DNA of 64,000 nucleotides from the NCBI RefSeq assembly GCF_030812215.1, contig NZ_JAUSSG010000009.1:248001-312000 (forward strand), in the 5' to 3' direction. Positions 8,066 to 16,259 of this stretch are shown here, one piece after another. The notes beneath the pieces are model-generated. The model saw only the letters and a program-made list of their open reading frames with translations. It was not told the origin of the DNA and made no database searches. Position numbers and translations under genes: made by a program. Numbering within the stretch: the stretch's first letter is position 1; each line of letters starts with the position of its first letter. The stretch comes from Variovorax boronicumulans. Lineage in GTDB: Bacteria > Pseudomonadota > Gammaproteobacteria > Burkholderiales > Burkholderiaceae_C.

Positions 8066-8956
8066 ATGTCCACTTCCTCGACACGCATCCGCAAGGCCGT
8101 ATTTCCTGTTGCAGGCTTTGGCACCCGCTTTCTGCCGGCCACCAAGGCACAACCGAAGGAAATGCTGCCGGTGGTCGACAAGCCGCTGATCCAGTACGCC
8201 GTCGAAGAAGCCTATGCAGCAGGCATCCGCGACATGATCTTCGTGACCGGCCGCAACAAGCGCGCCATCGAAGATCACTACGACACCGCCTACGAACTCG
8301 AAAGCCAGCTCGAAGCCGCCGGCAAGGATGCGCTGCTGAAGATCGCGCGTTCGGTCTCTCCCGACGACATGACCTGCTCCTATGTGCGCCAGCCTCGCAT
8401 GCTGGGCCTTGGCCATGCGGTGCTGTGCGCCGAGCACCTGGTCGGCAACGAGCCCTTCGCCGTGCTGCTGGCCGACGACCTGATGGTCGGCCCCGAGGGC
8501 GGCGAGCCGGTGCTCGCACAGATGACGGCCGCGTTCGCGCGCCTGGGCGGCTCGCTGCTGGCGGTGCAGGAAGTGCCGCTCGCGCACGTCAAGCGCTACG
8601 GCATCGTGGCCGGCGAGCAGATCGAGGAGGGCCTCGTGAAGGTCAACCGCATGGTCGAGAAGCCGAAGCCCGAAGACGCGCCCTCGCGCCTGGGCGTGGC
8701 GGGCCGCTACATCCTCACGCCGGGCGTGTTCGACGAGATCCGCAACCAGCCCAAGGGCGCGGGCGGCGAGATCCAACTCACCGACGGCATCGCGGCGCTG
8801 ATGAAGAAGGAATCGGTCTACGCCTACGCCTACAAGGGCATCCGCTACGACTGCGGCAGCAAGGAAGGCTTCCTTCAGGCCAGCGTGGAACTGGCACTCG
8901 CGCACCCCGAGGTGGGCGCCGAATTCCGCGAATACCTCAAGAGCCTGAAGCTCTGA
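8066..8956 (+). CDS. galU: UTP-glucose-1-phosphate uridylyltransferase
   Basis: GalU makes UDP-glucose from UTP and glucose-1-phosphate for LPS, exopolysaccharide and trehalose synthesis. The 296-residue protein has the nucleotidyltransferase signature GFGTRFLPATK at 17-27, KEMLPVVDKPLIQYAVEEA, and the downstream LLADDLMVG and EKPKPEDAPS segments of GalU. It lies 100 nt downstream of valS; the leader holds an 8-bp hairpin (7999-8006 with 8019-8026) of unknown meaning. A strong terminator follows at 8978, so it ends the rightward unit. Confidence 0.97.
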   Translation: MSTSSTRIRKAVFPVAGFGTRFLPATKAQPKEMLPVVDKPLIQYAVEEAYAAGIRDMIFVTGRNKRAIEDHYDTAYELESQLEAAGKDALLKIARSVSPDDMTCSYVRQPRMLGLGHAVLCAEHLVGNEPFAVLLADDLMVGPEGGEPVLAQMTAAFARLGGSLLAVQEVPLAHVKRYGIVAGEQIEEGLVKVNRMVEKPKPEDAPSRLGVAGRYILTPGVFDEIRNQPKGAGGEIQLTDGIAALMKKESVYAYAYKGIRYDCGSKEGFLQASVELALAHPEVGAEFREYLKSLKL

Positions 8957-8977
8957 GGCGCAACGGGAAGCACGAAA

Positions 8978-9010
8978 GACAAAGGGGCCGCAAGGCCCCT
9001 TTGTCTTTTT
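8978..9010 (+). terminator. Rho-independent terminator after galU
   Basis: A perfect 12-bp stem (GACAAAGGGGCC with GGCCCCTTTGTC) closes a GCAA tetraloop and runs into TTTTT at 9006-9010. It sits 21 nt after the galU stop and also faces the convergent tusA. Confidence 0.93.
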
Positions 9011-9035
9011 GCGCTCGTGCCGCGCTTGCCGCTTG

Positions 9036-9263
9036 CTAGCGCCGCTTCAATACGTGGATGAAGTCGGTGCCGATGGTCTGCTGCTCCATCAGCTCGTTGC
9101 CGGTCTGGCGCGCAAAGGCCTGGAAGTCGCGCACCGAGCCCGGGTCGGTCGACACCACCTTGAGCAGTTGACCGCTCGCCATGTCGTTGAGCGACTTCTT
9201 CGCCTTGAGGATGGGCAGCGGGCAGTTCAGTCCGCGCGTGTCGATTTCGCGATCAACTTCCAT
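9036..9263 (-). CDS. TusA-family sulfurtransferase
   Basis: A 75-residue protein starting MEVDREIDTRGLNCPLPILK. The CPxP motif, with the sulfur-accepting Cys14, defines the TusA/SirA family, whose members carry persulfide sulfur for tRNA thiolation, molybdenum cofactor or other uses. An in-frame extension to 9374 exists, but it is arginine-rich, overlaps the Nudix gene and lacks family similarity, so the ATG at 9263 is chosen. It overlaps the Nudix gene by 11 nt and ends the leftward cysM run, which suits a sulfur-relay role. Confidence 0.9.
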   Translation of the reverse strand: MEVDREIDTRGLNCPLPILKAKKSLNDMASGQLLKVVSTDPGSVRDFQAFARQTGNELMEQQTIGTDFIHVLKRR

Positions 9264-9855
9264 GCTTGGGCTCCTCGGGCGGCAACTGCAGCCCGCGGCG
9301 GCGCTCCTCGTTCTCGGCCGCGGTGAAGAACACGGGTTCGTGGCCGCGCGTGCGCAGCCAGTCGGCCAGCGCATAGCCGGTGCCCGCGGGCCAGCACTTC
9401 AGGTCCGGCAGGTCGTAGAGGCGGTAATCGACCAGCTCGGGCGAGAGCTTCACCTCGCCATCGGCCACCACGTGGTAGGCGATGATGATCTGGTTCATGC
9501 GCTGGAAGTCGTAGGCACCCACGAGCTTCGTGGCGCTCACGTCGAGGTTGGTTTCTTCCTTCACCTCGCGCGCGACGCCTTCCTCGGGCGTCTCGCCGGC
9601 TTCCATGAAGCCAGTGATCAACGCATACATCTTGAACGGCCACGACGCATTGCGCGCCAGCAGCACCTGGCCGCGGTACTCGACGATGGCCGCGAGCACG
9701 GGCGTGGGGTTGTTCCAGTGCGTGTGGCCGCAGTTCGGGCAGCGCAGGCGCTCCTTGGGACCGCCGTCTTCCATCAACGCGATCCATTCCAGCGGCGTGG
9801 CACAGACCTGGCAAAACTTGGGGTGGGGCATGGGGCTGCTCTTTTTATGGCTCAC
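9253..9855 (-). CDS. Nudix hydrolase with N-terminal zinc ribbon (NudC-like)
   Basis: A 200-residue protein with two CxxC knuckles (C15, C18, C39, C42), then a Nudix box GFMEAGETPEEGVAREVKEE beginning at G82 with the REVKEE core at 96-101. This architecture resembles the NADH pyrophosphatase group, but the C-terminal NudC signature is not obvious, so the substrate (a nucleoside diphosphate-X) is open. A second ATG at 9831 (MPHPKFC) is also possible. It lies between cysM and tusA, all leftward. Confidence 0.9.
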   Translation of the reverse strand: MSHKKSSPMPHPKFCQVCATPLEWIALMEDGGPKERLRCPNCGHTHWNNPTPVLAAIVEYRGQVLLARNASWPFKMYALITGFMEAGETPEEGVAREVKEETNLDVSATKLVGAYDFQRMNQIIIAYHVVADGEVKLSPELVDYRLYDLPDLKCWPAGTGYALADWLRTRGHEPVFFTAAENEERRRGLQLPPEEPKHGS

Positions 9856-9894
9856 GGCACCCGGGGTCGAGTGCCGCGGCGGGTTTCTATTGGC

Positions 9895-10806
9895 TTACGC
9901 GGGGAAGACGCCGGTCGACAAGTAGCGATCACCTCGATCGCACACCACAAAGACGATGGTGGCGTTCTCGACCTTCTTGGCGACCTCGAGCGCCGCCCAC
10001 AGTGCGCCGGCCGCCGAGATGCCGCCGAAGATGCCCTCTTCGCGCGCGAGGCGCCGGCACATTTCCTCGGCGTTGTCCTGGCTCACGCTGATTTCCTCGT
10101 CGACGCGGCTCGGGTCGTAGATCTTCGGCAGGTACTCGGCGGGCCACTTGCGGATGCCCGGAATCCGAGAGCCTTCGGCCGGCTGCGCGCCGATGATGCG
10201 CACGGCGGGGTTCTTTTCCTTCAGGAAGCGCGAGACGCCGGTGATGGTGCCCGTGGTGCCCATGGCGCTCACGAAGTGCGTGATCTTGCCCTTGGTGTCG
10301 GCCCAGATCTCGGGGCCTGTCGTCTCGTAGTGGATGCGCGGGTTGTCGGGGTTGGCGAACTGGTCGAGCACCCGGCCCTTGCCTTGGGCGACCATCTGCT
10401 CGGCGAGATCGCGGGCGTATTCCATGCCGCCGCTCTTGGGCGTGAGCACCAGTTCGGCGCCGAAGGCCTTCATGGTCTGGGCGCGTTCGACGGAGAGGTC
10501 CTCCGGCATGATCAGCACCATGCGGTAGCCCTTGATGGCCGCGGCCATCGCGAGCGCGATGCCGGTGTTGCCCGAGGTGGCTTCGATCAGCGTGTCGCCG
10601 GGCTTGATTTCGCCGCGCTCCTCGGCGCGCTTGATCATCGAGAGTGCCGGCCGGTCCTTGACCGAACCCGCGGGATTGTTGCCTTCGAGCTTGCCGAGGA
10701 TCACGTTGCCGCGCTTGGCGTTTTCGGCTGCATCGATGCGTTGCAGGGCGACCAGGGGGGTCTTGCCAATGGCGTCTTCGATCGTCGGATAATTCATGGC
10801 AGCCAC
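9895..10806 (-). CDS. cysM: Cysteine synthase B (O-acetylserine sulfhydrylase B)
   Basis: CysM joins sulfide or thiosulfate to O-acetylserine with pyridoxal phosphate. The PLP lysine is K50 in NNPAGSVKDRPALSM; the phosphate-binding loop is EATSGNTGIALAM and the second is SAMGTTGTITGVSRF. IRKWPAEYLPKIYDPS and the C-terminal CDRGDRYLSTGVF follow the E. coli CysM pattern rather than CysK. A start three codons later (MNYPTIEDAIG) is equally plausible. Its promoter region abuts the divergent tRNA-Leu gene. Confidence 0.95.
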   Translation of the reverse strand: MAAMNYPTIEDAIGKTPLVALQRIDAAENAKRGNVILGKLEGNNPAGSVKDRPALSMIKRAEERGEIKPGDTLIEATSGNTGIALAMAAAIKGYRMVLIMPEDLSVERAQTMKAFGAELVLTPKSGGMEYARDLAEQMVAQGKGRVLDQFANPDNPRIHYETTGPEIWADTKGKITHFVSAMGTTGTITGVSRFLKEKNPAVRIIGAQPAEGSRIPGIRKWPAEYLPKIYDPSRVDEEISVSQDNAEEMCRRLAREEGIFGGISAAGALWAALEVAKKVENATIVFVVCDRGDRYLSTGVFPA

Positions 10807-10839
10807 TGTGCCATAATTTTGGGCTTCGTTCAGAACCCT

Positions 10840-10924
10840 GCCCGGGTGGTGAAATTGGTAGACGCAGGGGACTCAAAATCCCCCACCGAAAGGTGTGCCG
10901 GTTCGATTCCGGCCCCGGGCACCA
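10840..10924 (+). tRNA. tRNA-Leu, anticodon CAA
   Basis: An 85-nt class II cloverleaf. The acceptor stem is GCCCGGG with CCCGGGC, and CCA is encoded. The anticodon stem GGGGA/TCCCC encloses loop CTCAAAA, giving anticodon CAA for codon UUG. A long variable arm (CACCGAAAGGTG) and the T-loop GGTTCGATTCC are present. A -10-like CATAAT is at 10812-10817. Confidence 0.97.
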
Positions 10925-10991
10925 TCGATACCTTGCTGTCGACATGGGAAAGAAGACTCCCCTTTCATCAACGGGAGGCACACTGAACGCC

Positions 10992-11639
10992 ATGCCCCAG
11001 CGCTCGCGCCGTACGGTGCGCCCCCTTCCCGCTCTTCTCTGGCTGACCCTGGCGCTTGGTGCCGGTCCTGCCGTCGCCGCACCCGATTGCACCGTCGCCC
11101 TGTGGGGCGATTCGATTCTCTACGGCGGATTCGGCGCCTCGACAACGAACCGCATCAAGGAACCGCCGGCCGCCGCACTCAAGCGCATTCGCCCCGCCTG
11201 GACGGTTGCCGACTACAGCTCACCGGGCGACAGCGCCCACAAGCGCCTGCCGTCCTTCGTGCTGCAACCGATGCCGGCGCGCGTCGTGGTGCTGCAATAC
11301 GGCATCAACGATGCCGGCAACGGCTACCAATACGAGCCGGCCTTGCGCGGGATGGTCGACTACGTCCAGGCGGCCGGCAAGACATCGATCGTCACCGGCC
11401 TCTCGCAGGTAAAGGCCGACCGCCTGCCGCAGCGGGACGGCTACGACGCCACGGCACGCCGCGTGGCCCAGGAAGAAGGCGTGTTGTTTGCCGACTGGGG
11501 CGCGGCGCGCTTCGACGCCACCGACATGGTGGACGACATCCATCCCCGTCAACCGTACAGCACGCGCCTCGTGGAGCGGCTTGTGCTGGCCCTCGATCAG
11601 GTCGCGCCCGAGTGCGCGCCTCCCGCCAGACAGGGCTAG
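10992..11639 (+). CDS. Secreted SGNH/GDSL-type hydrolase
   Basis: A 215-residue lipase/esterase-like protein. Residues 1-30 are a signal peptide (arginine-rich start, LLWLTLALGAGPAVAA), placing it in the periplasm or outside. Block I is WGDSILYGG with nucleophile Ser41, block III is YGINDAGN (G104, N106), and block V is DDIHP with Asp181 and His184. The substrate is unknown. The frame stays open upstream through the tRNA, so the ATG at 10992, after GGGAGG at 10973-10978, is preferred. It converges with the next gene, sharing a CTAG at the stops. Confidence 0.85.
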   Translation: MPQRSRRTVRPLPALLWLTLALGAGPAVAAPDCTVALWGDSILYGGFGASTTNRIKEPPAAALKRIRPAWTVADYSSPGDSAHKRLPSFVLQPMPARVVVLQYGINDAGNGYQYEPALRGMVDYVQAAGKTSIVTGLSQVKADRLPQRDGYDATARRVAQEEGVLFADWGAARFDATDMVDDIHPRQPYSTRLVERLVLALDQVAPECAPPARQG

Positions 11640-12256
11640 CCGATCGCCTCGGTCGCGGTGACGAAGCGCATCGCATCCGGCATCGCGGCACGAAGAAAGA
11701 CCAGTTCCGCCGGCCGATGGCTGGCCGCGCGCACCGGTTGCCGAGGCAGCGCTTCCGAGGTCCATCCGCCCGTCTGCCATTGCGCCAGCGGCACCAGCGT
11801 GCGCAGCCCGCGTGGCGCCGCCTTGCGCATGGCGCTGCCGGTATTGAACGGTGTCACATGCGCCGCAGCCTCGCAGGCAGCCGCCAGCGCCCTGGCATCG
11901 AAGGTCAGCAGCACCTGCGGGCGGTCGCCCAGCGCAGCCCGATGGCGCGCCACGCGATCGGGATCGAGCCAGAAGAACACGCAGCTGTTGAGCAGCGCAT
12001 ACCAGTCGGCCGGTGCAAGGCCCGGATCGAGGCAACGCGCGAGCGCCTGCGGCGGCATGGGCCACTGATCGCGGATGTAGCAGCCGTCGGGCAAGGTCAC
12101 GCCCCTCGGGCGATGGGCGCGCACAGCCGCCTCGACCTCGGCACCGAACACGCCGCGGCGCAGCAGCTCGTCAGTGCTGCACAACCCTTGCGCCTGCACG
12201 GCCGCCCAGTTGGCCCGGTCGACGAAGTGAAAAGCCTCTGCAGGCAGGCTGGGCAT
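11636..12256 (-). CDS. Hypothetical protein, possibly DUF7002-like
   Basis: A 206-residue soluble protein without signal peptide or membrane segment. The beginning, FHFVDRANWAAVQAQGLCSTDELL, resembles the N terminus of the uncharacterised DUF7002-type group and, more remotely, the His-x-x-x-x-x-W start of ADP-ribosyltransferase-like folds; this is recollection, not a search result. The central YIRDQWPMPPQAL and FNTGSAMRKAAPRG look conserved in style. It starts 11 nt after the epimerase-like gene and is probably cotranscribed with it. No function is assigned. Confidence 0.7.
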   Translation of the reverse strand: MPSLPAEAFHFVDRANWAAVQAQGLCSTDELLRRGVFGAEVEAAVRAHRPRGVTLPDGCYIRDQWPMPPQALARCLDPGLAPADWYALLNSCVFFWLDPDRVARHRAALGDRPQVLLTFDARALAAACEAAAHVTPFNTGSAMRKAAPRGLRTLVPLAQWQTGGWTSEALPRQPVRAASHRPAELVFLRAAMPDAMRFVTATEAIG

Positions 12257-12267
12257 GGCGCGGGTCG

Positions 12268-13200
12268 TCAGGCCTGGGCGCGCAGGCCGGTGTGCACGGT
12301 CGGGTGCGCGAGCCGCACGCGCAGCTCGCGCTTGAGCCGCGTGTTGTCGAGCCGGCGCGACTCGCCCATGAAACTCAGCAACTGCAGCGGCAACTGACGC
12401 TGTGCCTCCTCGCGCGCCACGCGCGGCGGCCGCTGCATGCCGTAGAGATCGGCCGCGAGATCGACGTAGTCGCCCATGCGCAGCTCGGTGTCATCCGACG
12501 CATGGACGATGCGCTGCGGCCGCCCCCGGAACAGCGACGCGATGCAGGCGCGCGCGAGGTCGTCGGCATGGATGTGGCTGGTGTAGACGTCGTCCTCCTG
12601 CCTCAGCACCGGCGTGCCGCGCTGCAGGCGCGCGCGGGGTGTACCGTTCTCGCGGTCCGGGGCATAGATACCCGGAATGCGCAGGATGCTCGCGCGCACG
12701 CCCGCGCTGCGGCCGAGCCAGCGCACGGCGCGCTCGGCGTCCACGCGCCGGTGGGAGCGTGGCGTGTCGGGCCGCACGGCGCGCGTCTCGCTCACGCGGG
12801 CGCCGCCGCAATCGCCGTACACCCCGCTGGTCGAGCCGTAGACGAGGGCCAGAGGCACCGAGCGCAGCCGCAGCGCACGCGCCAGGGCCGTGGTGCGCTG
12901 GTCGCGCCACCAGGCCGCGCCGCCATCGCGCGCGGGCGGCGCGAGGTGCAGCACCCGCGTCGCGATGCCCGCCAGCCGGCGCAGCGTGGCCGGCTCGTCC
13001 AGGTTGCCCACCACCGGGCGGATTCCCGCTGCTCGCAACGTGGCGACCCGCTCCGCCGAAGACGTGAGCGCCACCAGCTCCATGCGGCCACGCAGGTCGC
13101 GCGCCACCCGCTGGCCGACATCGCCGCAACCGACGATCAGCAGGCGCTCGCGCCGGAACCGCGCCGGCAGCGCGCCGGAGGGGCTATTGATTGAAGGCAA
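12268..13200 (-). CDS. NAD-dependent epimerase/dehydratase family protein
   Basis: An extended-SDR Rossmann protein. LLIVGCGDVGQRVARDL is the dinucleotide-binding loop; LVYGSTSGVYG carries the strand-5 serine region and ILRIPGIYAPDR a typical extended-SDR segment. The sugar or other substrate is unknown; the variant GCGDVG loop resembles YeeZ-type proteins. An ATG at 13269 would overlap the divergent gene at 13257, so a TTG at 13200 behind AGGA is proposed (310 aa), with moderate certainty about the start. It is followed by the hypothetical gene 11 nt away. Confidence 0.8.
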   Translation of the reverse strand: MPSINSPSGALPARFRRERLLIVGCGDVGQRVARDLRGRMELVALTSSAERVATLRAAGIRPVVGNLDEPATLRRLAGIATRVLHLAPPARDGGAAWWRDQRTTALARALRLRSVPLALVYGSTSGVYGDCGGARVSETRAVRPDTPRSHRRVDAERAVRWLGRSAGVRASILRIPGIYAPDRENGTPRARLQRGTPVLRQEDDVYTSHIHADDLARACIASLFRGRPQRIVHASDDTELRMGDYVDLAADLYGMQRPPRVAREEAQRQLPLQLLSFMGESRRLDNTRLKRELRVRLAHPTVHTGLRAQA

Positions 13201-13256
13201 AATCCTGTTCCCTTTCCGTTTAAGACCCAGGCTGAAAAACAAGCCGAAGAATACAG

Positions 13257-14321
13257 ATGACTGCTGCACCGCCGCACGAAGCCGGCTTTTCCATCACCGT
13301 CGAACCCAGCGGGCGGCATTTCGTGGTTCACGGCGACGAAACCATCCTCGCGGCCGGCATCCGCCAAGGCATCGGCCTGCCCTACGGCTGCAAGGACGGC
13401 GCCTGCGGCTCCTGCAAGTGCAAGAAGCTCTCGGGCGAGGTCACCCTCGGCCCGCACCAGAGCAAGGCCCTGAGCGCCGAGGAACAGCTCGCAGGCTACG
13501 TGCTGACCTGCTGCGCCCACGCCACGAGCGACGTGGTGCTCGAATCGCGCCAGGTCACCGAGGCCGGGGCGCTGCCGATCCGCAAGATGCCGGTGCGGGT
13601 GCTGGCCCTCGCGCGACAGTCGCACGACGTGATGATGCTGCGCCTTCAGCTGCCAGCCGGCGAACCGCTGCAGTTCCATGCGGGGCAGTACGTGGAATTC
13701 ATCCTGCGCGACGGCGCGCGCCGCAGCTACTCGATGGCCAATGCGCCGCACACGCTGAGCCAGCCGGGAACGGGCATCGAGCTGCACCTGCGGCACCTGC
13801 CGGGCGGCAAGTTCACAGACCATGTGTTCGGCGTCATGAAGGAAAAGGAAATCCTGCGCATCGAAGGCCCCTTCGGCAGCTTCTTCCTGCGCGAGGACTC
13901 CGACAAGCCGATGATCCTGCTGGCCTCGGGCACTGGCTTCGCGCCGATCAAGGCGCTGCTGGAACACATGAAGTTCAAGCGCATCGACCGCCCCGCCACG
14001 CTCTACTGGGGCGGCCGCCGGCCCGAGGACCTGTACATGGACGAATGGGTGCGCGCTCAGTTGGCCGAGATGCCGAATCTGCGCTACGTGCCCGTGATTT
14101 CCAACGCCACCCCCGACGACAACTGGACCGGCCGCACCGGCTTCGTCCACCGGGCGGTACTGGAAGACTTCGCCGACCTGTCGGGCCACCAGGTCTATGC
14201 CTGCGGCGCGCCCATCGTGGTCGACTCGGCCAAGCGCGACTACGTGGCGCTCGCGGGCCTGCCCGAAGAAGAGTTCTTTGCCGACGCGTTCACCACCGAG
14301 GCCGACAAGGCCATGCCTTGA
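13257..14321 (+). CDS. 2Fe-2S ferredoxin / FAD-NAD(P) reductase (CDP-6-deoxy-delta-3,4-glucoseen reductase-like)
   Basis: A 354-residue single-chain electron-transfer reductase. An N-terminal plant-type ferredoxin has cluster ligands C45, C50, C53 and C85 (CKDGACGSCKC ... LTCC). A FAD domain follows, with the flavin-binding RRSYSMANAP, and an NAD(P) domain with LLASGTGFAPIKALLE. The arrangement matches AscD/RfbI and oxygenase reductases such as BenC; the partner is not visible here. Because no deoxysugar genes surround it, the common AscD label should be read as family only. Confidence 0.9.
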   Translation: MTAAPPHEAGFSITVEPSGRHFVVHGDETILAAGIRQGIGLPYGCKDGACGSCKCKKLSGEVTLGPHQSKALSAEEQLAGYVLTCCAHATSDVVLESRQVTEAGALPIRKMPVRVLALARQSHDVMMLRLQLPAGEPLQFHAGQYVEFILRDGARRSYSMANAPHTLSQPGTGIELHLRHLPGGKFTDHVFGVMKEKEILRIEGPFGSFFLREDSDKPMILLASGTGFAPIKALLEHMKFKRIDRPATLYWGGRRPEDLYMDEWVRAQLAEMPNLRYVPVISNATPDDNWTGRTGFVHRAVLEDFADLSGHQVYACGAPIVVDSAKRDYVALAGLPEEEFFADAFTTEADKAMP

Positions 14322-14380
14322 TTCCCCGATACCTGGCTGATTTCCCGACTCTCGATTTCCCACCTGCAGACGACAAAAAA

Positions 14381-15355
14381 ATGAAGACGAGACGCTTCCT
14401 CCTCACCCTGCTCGCAGGCGCCGCCACCCTCGCCGCGGGCCACGCCACGGCCCAGCAGCAACGCCCCATCCGCCTGGTCGTGCCCTACGCGGCTGGTGGC
14501 CCCATCGACGTCACCGCACGCATGCTGGCCGAGCGCGTCAAGGACACCCTCGGCCCGGTCATCGTCGACAACAAGCCCGGCGCGGGCGGCAACATCGGCG
14601 CCGACATCGTGGCCAAGGCGCCGCCGGACGGCCTCACGATCGGCATTGCGGCCACGGCCACCAATGCGGTCAACCCGTGGCTCTACAGCAAGATCCCGTT
14701 CAACGCCGCCACCGACTTCGCGCCGATCACGCAAATGGTCCGCGTGCCCAACGTGCTGGTGATGAACGCCGAGACGGCCAAGCGCCTGAATATCAATTCG
14801 GTGGCAGACCTCGTCCGCTATGCCAAGGCCAACCCCGCCAAGCTCAACTACGGCAGCGGCGGCAACGGCAGCGCCGGACACCTGGCGGGTGAACTCTTCA
14901 AGAAGGAAGCGGGCATCTTCGCGGTGCACATTCCGTACAACGGCGGCAACCCGGCGCAGTTGGCGCTGATCTCGGGGCAGGTCGATTTCAACTTCGACAA
15001 CCTCGCGACCGCGGCGCCGAACATCCGCTCGGGCAAGCTGAAGGCGATTGCGGTGACGACGCTGCAGCGCAGCAGCGCGCTGCCCGAGGTGCCGCCGGTG
15101 GCCGACACGCTCAAGGGCTTCTCGATCGACACCTGGTGGGGCCTGGTGGCGCCGGCCGGCACGCCGCACGACATGGTCGTGAAGCTCAACCAGGCCTTCG
15201 TCGCCGCGCTGAATGCGCCGGAAACGAAGACCCGCTTTGCATCGCTGCTGGCCGAGCCGGTGGGCAACTCGCCGGAGCAGTTCAGCGCTTTCATGAAAAC
15301 CGAACTGGTCAAGTACGAGAAGGTGGTCAAAGCCACCGGCGCAAAGGTCGACTGA
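14381..15355 (+). CDS. Bug/TctC family periplasmic solute-binding protein
   Basis: A 324-residue exported binding protein. Residues 1-25 form the signal peptide (MKTRRFLLTLLAGAATLAAG...TAQ). RPIRLVVPYAAGGPIDVTAR, DNKPGAGGNIGADIVAKA, and LNYGSGGNGSAGHLAGELF are hallmarks of the Bug family, which is greatly expanded in Bordetella and Comamonadaceae and binds carboxylates and amides. The longer upstream frame belongs to other genes; the ATG at 14381 precedes the signal peptide. An inverted repeat follows 7 nt after the stop. No permease is adjacent. Confidence 0.94.
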   Translation: MKTRRFLLTLLAGAATLAAGHATAQQQRPIRLVVPYAAGGPIDVTARMLAERVKDTLGPVIVDNKPGAGGNIGADIVAKAPPDGLTIGIAATATNAVNPWLYSKIPFNAATDFAPITQMVRVPNVLVMNAETAKRLNINSVADLVRYAKANPAKLNYGSGGNGSAGHLAGELFKKEAGIFAVHIPYNGGNPAQLALISGQVDFNFDNLATAAPNIRSGKLKAIAVTTLQRSSALPEVPPVADTLKGFSIDTWWGLVAPAGTPHDMVVKLNQAFVAALNAPETKTRFASLLAEPVGNSPEQFSAFMKTELVKYEKVVKATGAKVD

Positions 15356-15362
15356 TAGAAAA

Positions 15363-15422
15363 CCGTTCGGGCTGAGCCTGTCGAAGCCTTGCGCAGCGCT
15401 TCGACAAGCTCAGGGTGAACGG
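15363..15422. repeat. REP-like palindromic element (GCTTCGACA family), copy 1
   Basis: Arms at 15363-15387 and 15398-15422, GTTCGGGCTGAGCCTGTCGA and its near-complement ending GCTCAGGGTGAACGG, form a long hairpin with a 10-nt loop. The same arms in the opposite order occur at 39134-39213. It lies between the Bug gene and the convergent livF and may end transcription or stabilise 3' ends. Confidence 0.88.
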
Positions 15423-15478
15423 ATTTGCCTGCTCGCGCGCAACCCGGCATGAAGGCGGCCGCCGAGGGCCGCCACCGT

Positions 15479-16258
15479 TTATTCGCCCAGGTACGCAGCC
15501 CGCACGCGCGGGTCGCGCAGCAGTTCCTTGGCGTCGCCGTCCATCGTGATGAGGCCCGACTCCATCACATAGCCGCGATCTGCCAGTTGCAGCGCGCGGT
15601 TGGCGTTCTGCTCCACCAGAAGGATCGTGACGCCCTGCGCGGCCACGGTCTGCACCACCTCGAAGATCTTGTCGCACATGATCGGCGACAGGCCCATGGT
15701 GGGTTCGTCGAGCAGCAGCACCTTGGGGCGCGCCATCAGCGCGCGGCCCATGGCGAGCATCTGCTGCTCGCCGCCCGACATGGTTCCGGCCAGTTGGTCC
15801 TTGCGCTCGCGAAGGCGCGGGAAGGTGACGAACACGCGTTCCATGTCGCTTGCGATGCCGGCCTTGTCGCTGCGGATGTAGGCGCCGATCTGCAGGTTCT
15901 CGGTGATCGTCATGCGCGTGAAGACGCCGCGGCCTTCGGGCACCATCACGAGGCCCTCGCCCACGAGGTCCCAGGCGCCGCGGCCCTTGATGCTGCGGCC
16001 GAGGAATTCGATGTTGCCCGCGCCCGAAGGCAGCGTGCCGGTGATGGCCTTCATGGTGGTGGTCTTGCCGGCGCCGTTGGAGCCGATCAGCGAGACCAGT
16101 TCGCCCTCGCGCACCTCGAAGTCCACGCCCTTGACGGCCTGGATGCCGCCGTAGCCGACCTTCAGGCCGCTGACCTTGAGCAGCGTCTTGCCGGCCGCCT
16201 TGGCCTGGACCGCGGTGGCACGGGTTGCTTCTTCACTCGTCATCGTTGCTTCGGTCAT
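15479..16258 (-). CDS. livF: Branched-chain amino acid ABC transporter ATP-binding protein LivF
   Basis: A 259-residue ATPase of the HAAT importer family. Walker A is GSNGAGKTT at 59-67, the signature SGGEQQ at 161-166 and Walker B LLLDEPTMGLSP from 181. The ending RDPRVRAAYLGE is typical of LivF. It forms the inner-face motor together with LivG for the LivH-LivM channel. It is the last of four tightly packed genes, starting 1 nt after livG. The first 25 residues are an unconserved extension. Confidence 0.95.
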   Translation of the reverse strand: MTEATMTSEEATRATAVQAKAAGKTLLKVSGLKVGYGGIQAVKGVDFEVREGELVSLIGSNGAGKTTTMKAITGTLPSGAGNIEFLGRSIKGRGAWDLVGEGLVMVPEGRGVFTRMTITENLQIGAYIRSDKAGIASDMERVFVTFPRLRERKDQLAGTMSGGEQQMLAMGRALMARPKVLLLDEPTMGLSPIMCDKIFEVVQTVAAQGVTILLVEQNANRALQLADRGYVMESGLITMDGDAKELLRDPRVRAAYLGE

Positions 16259-16259
16259 T

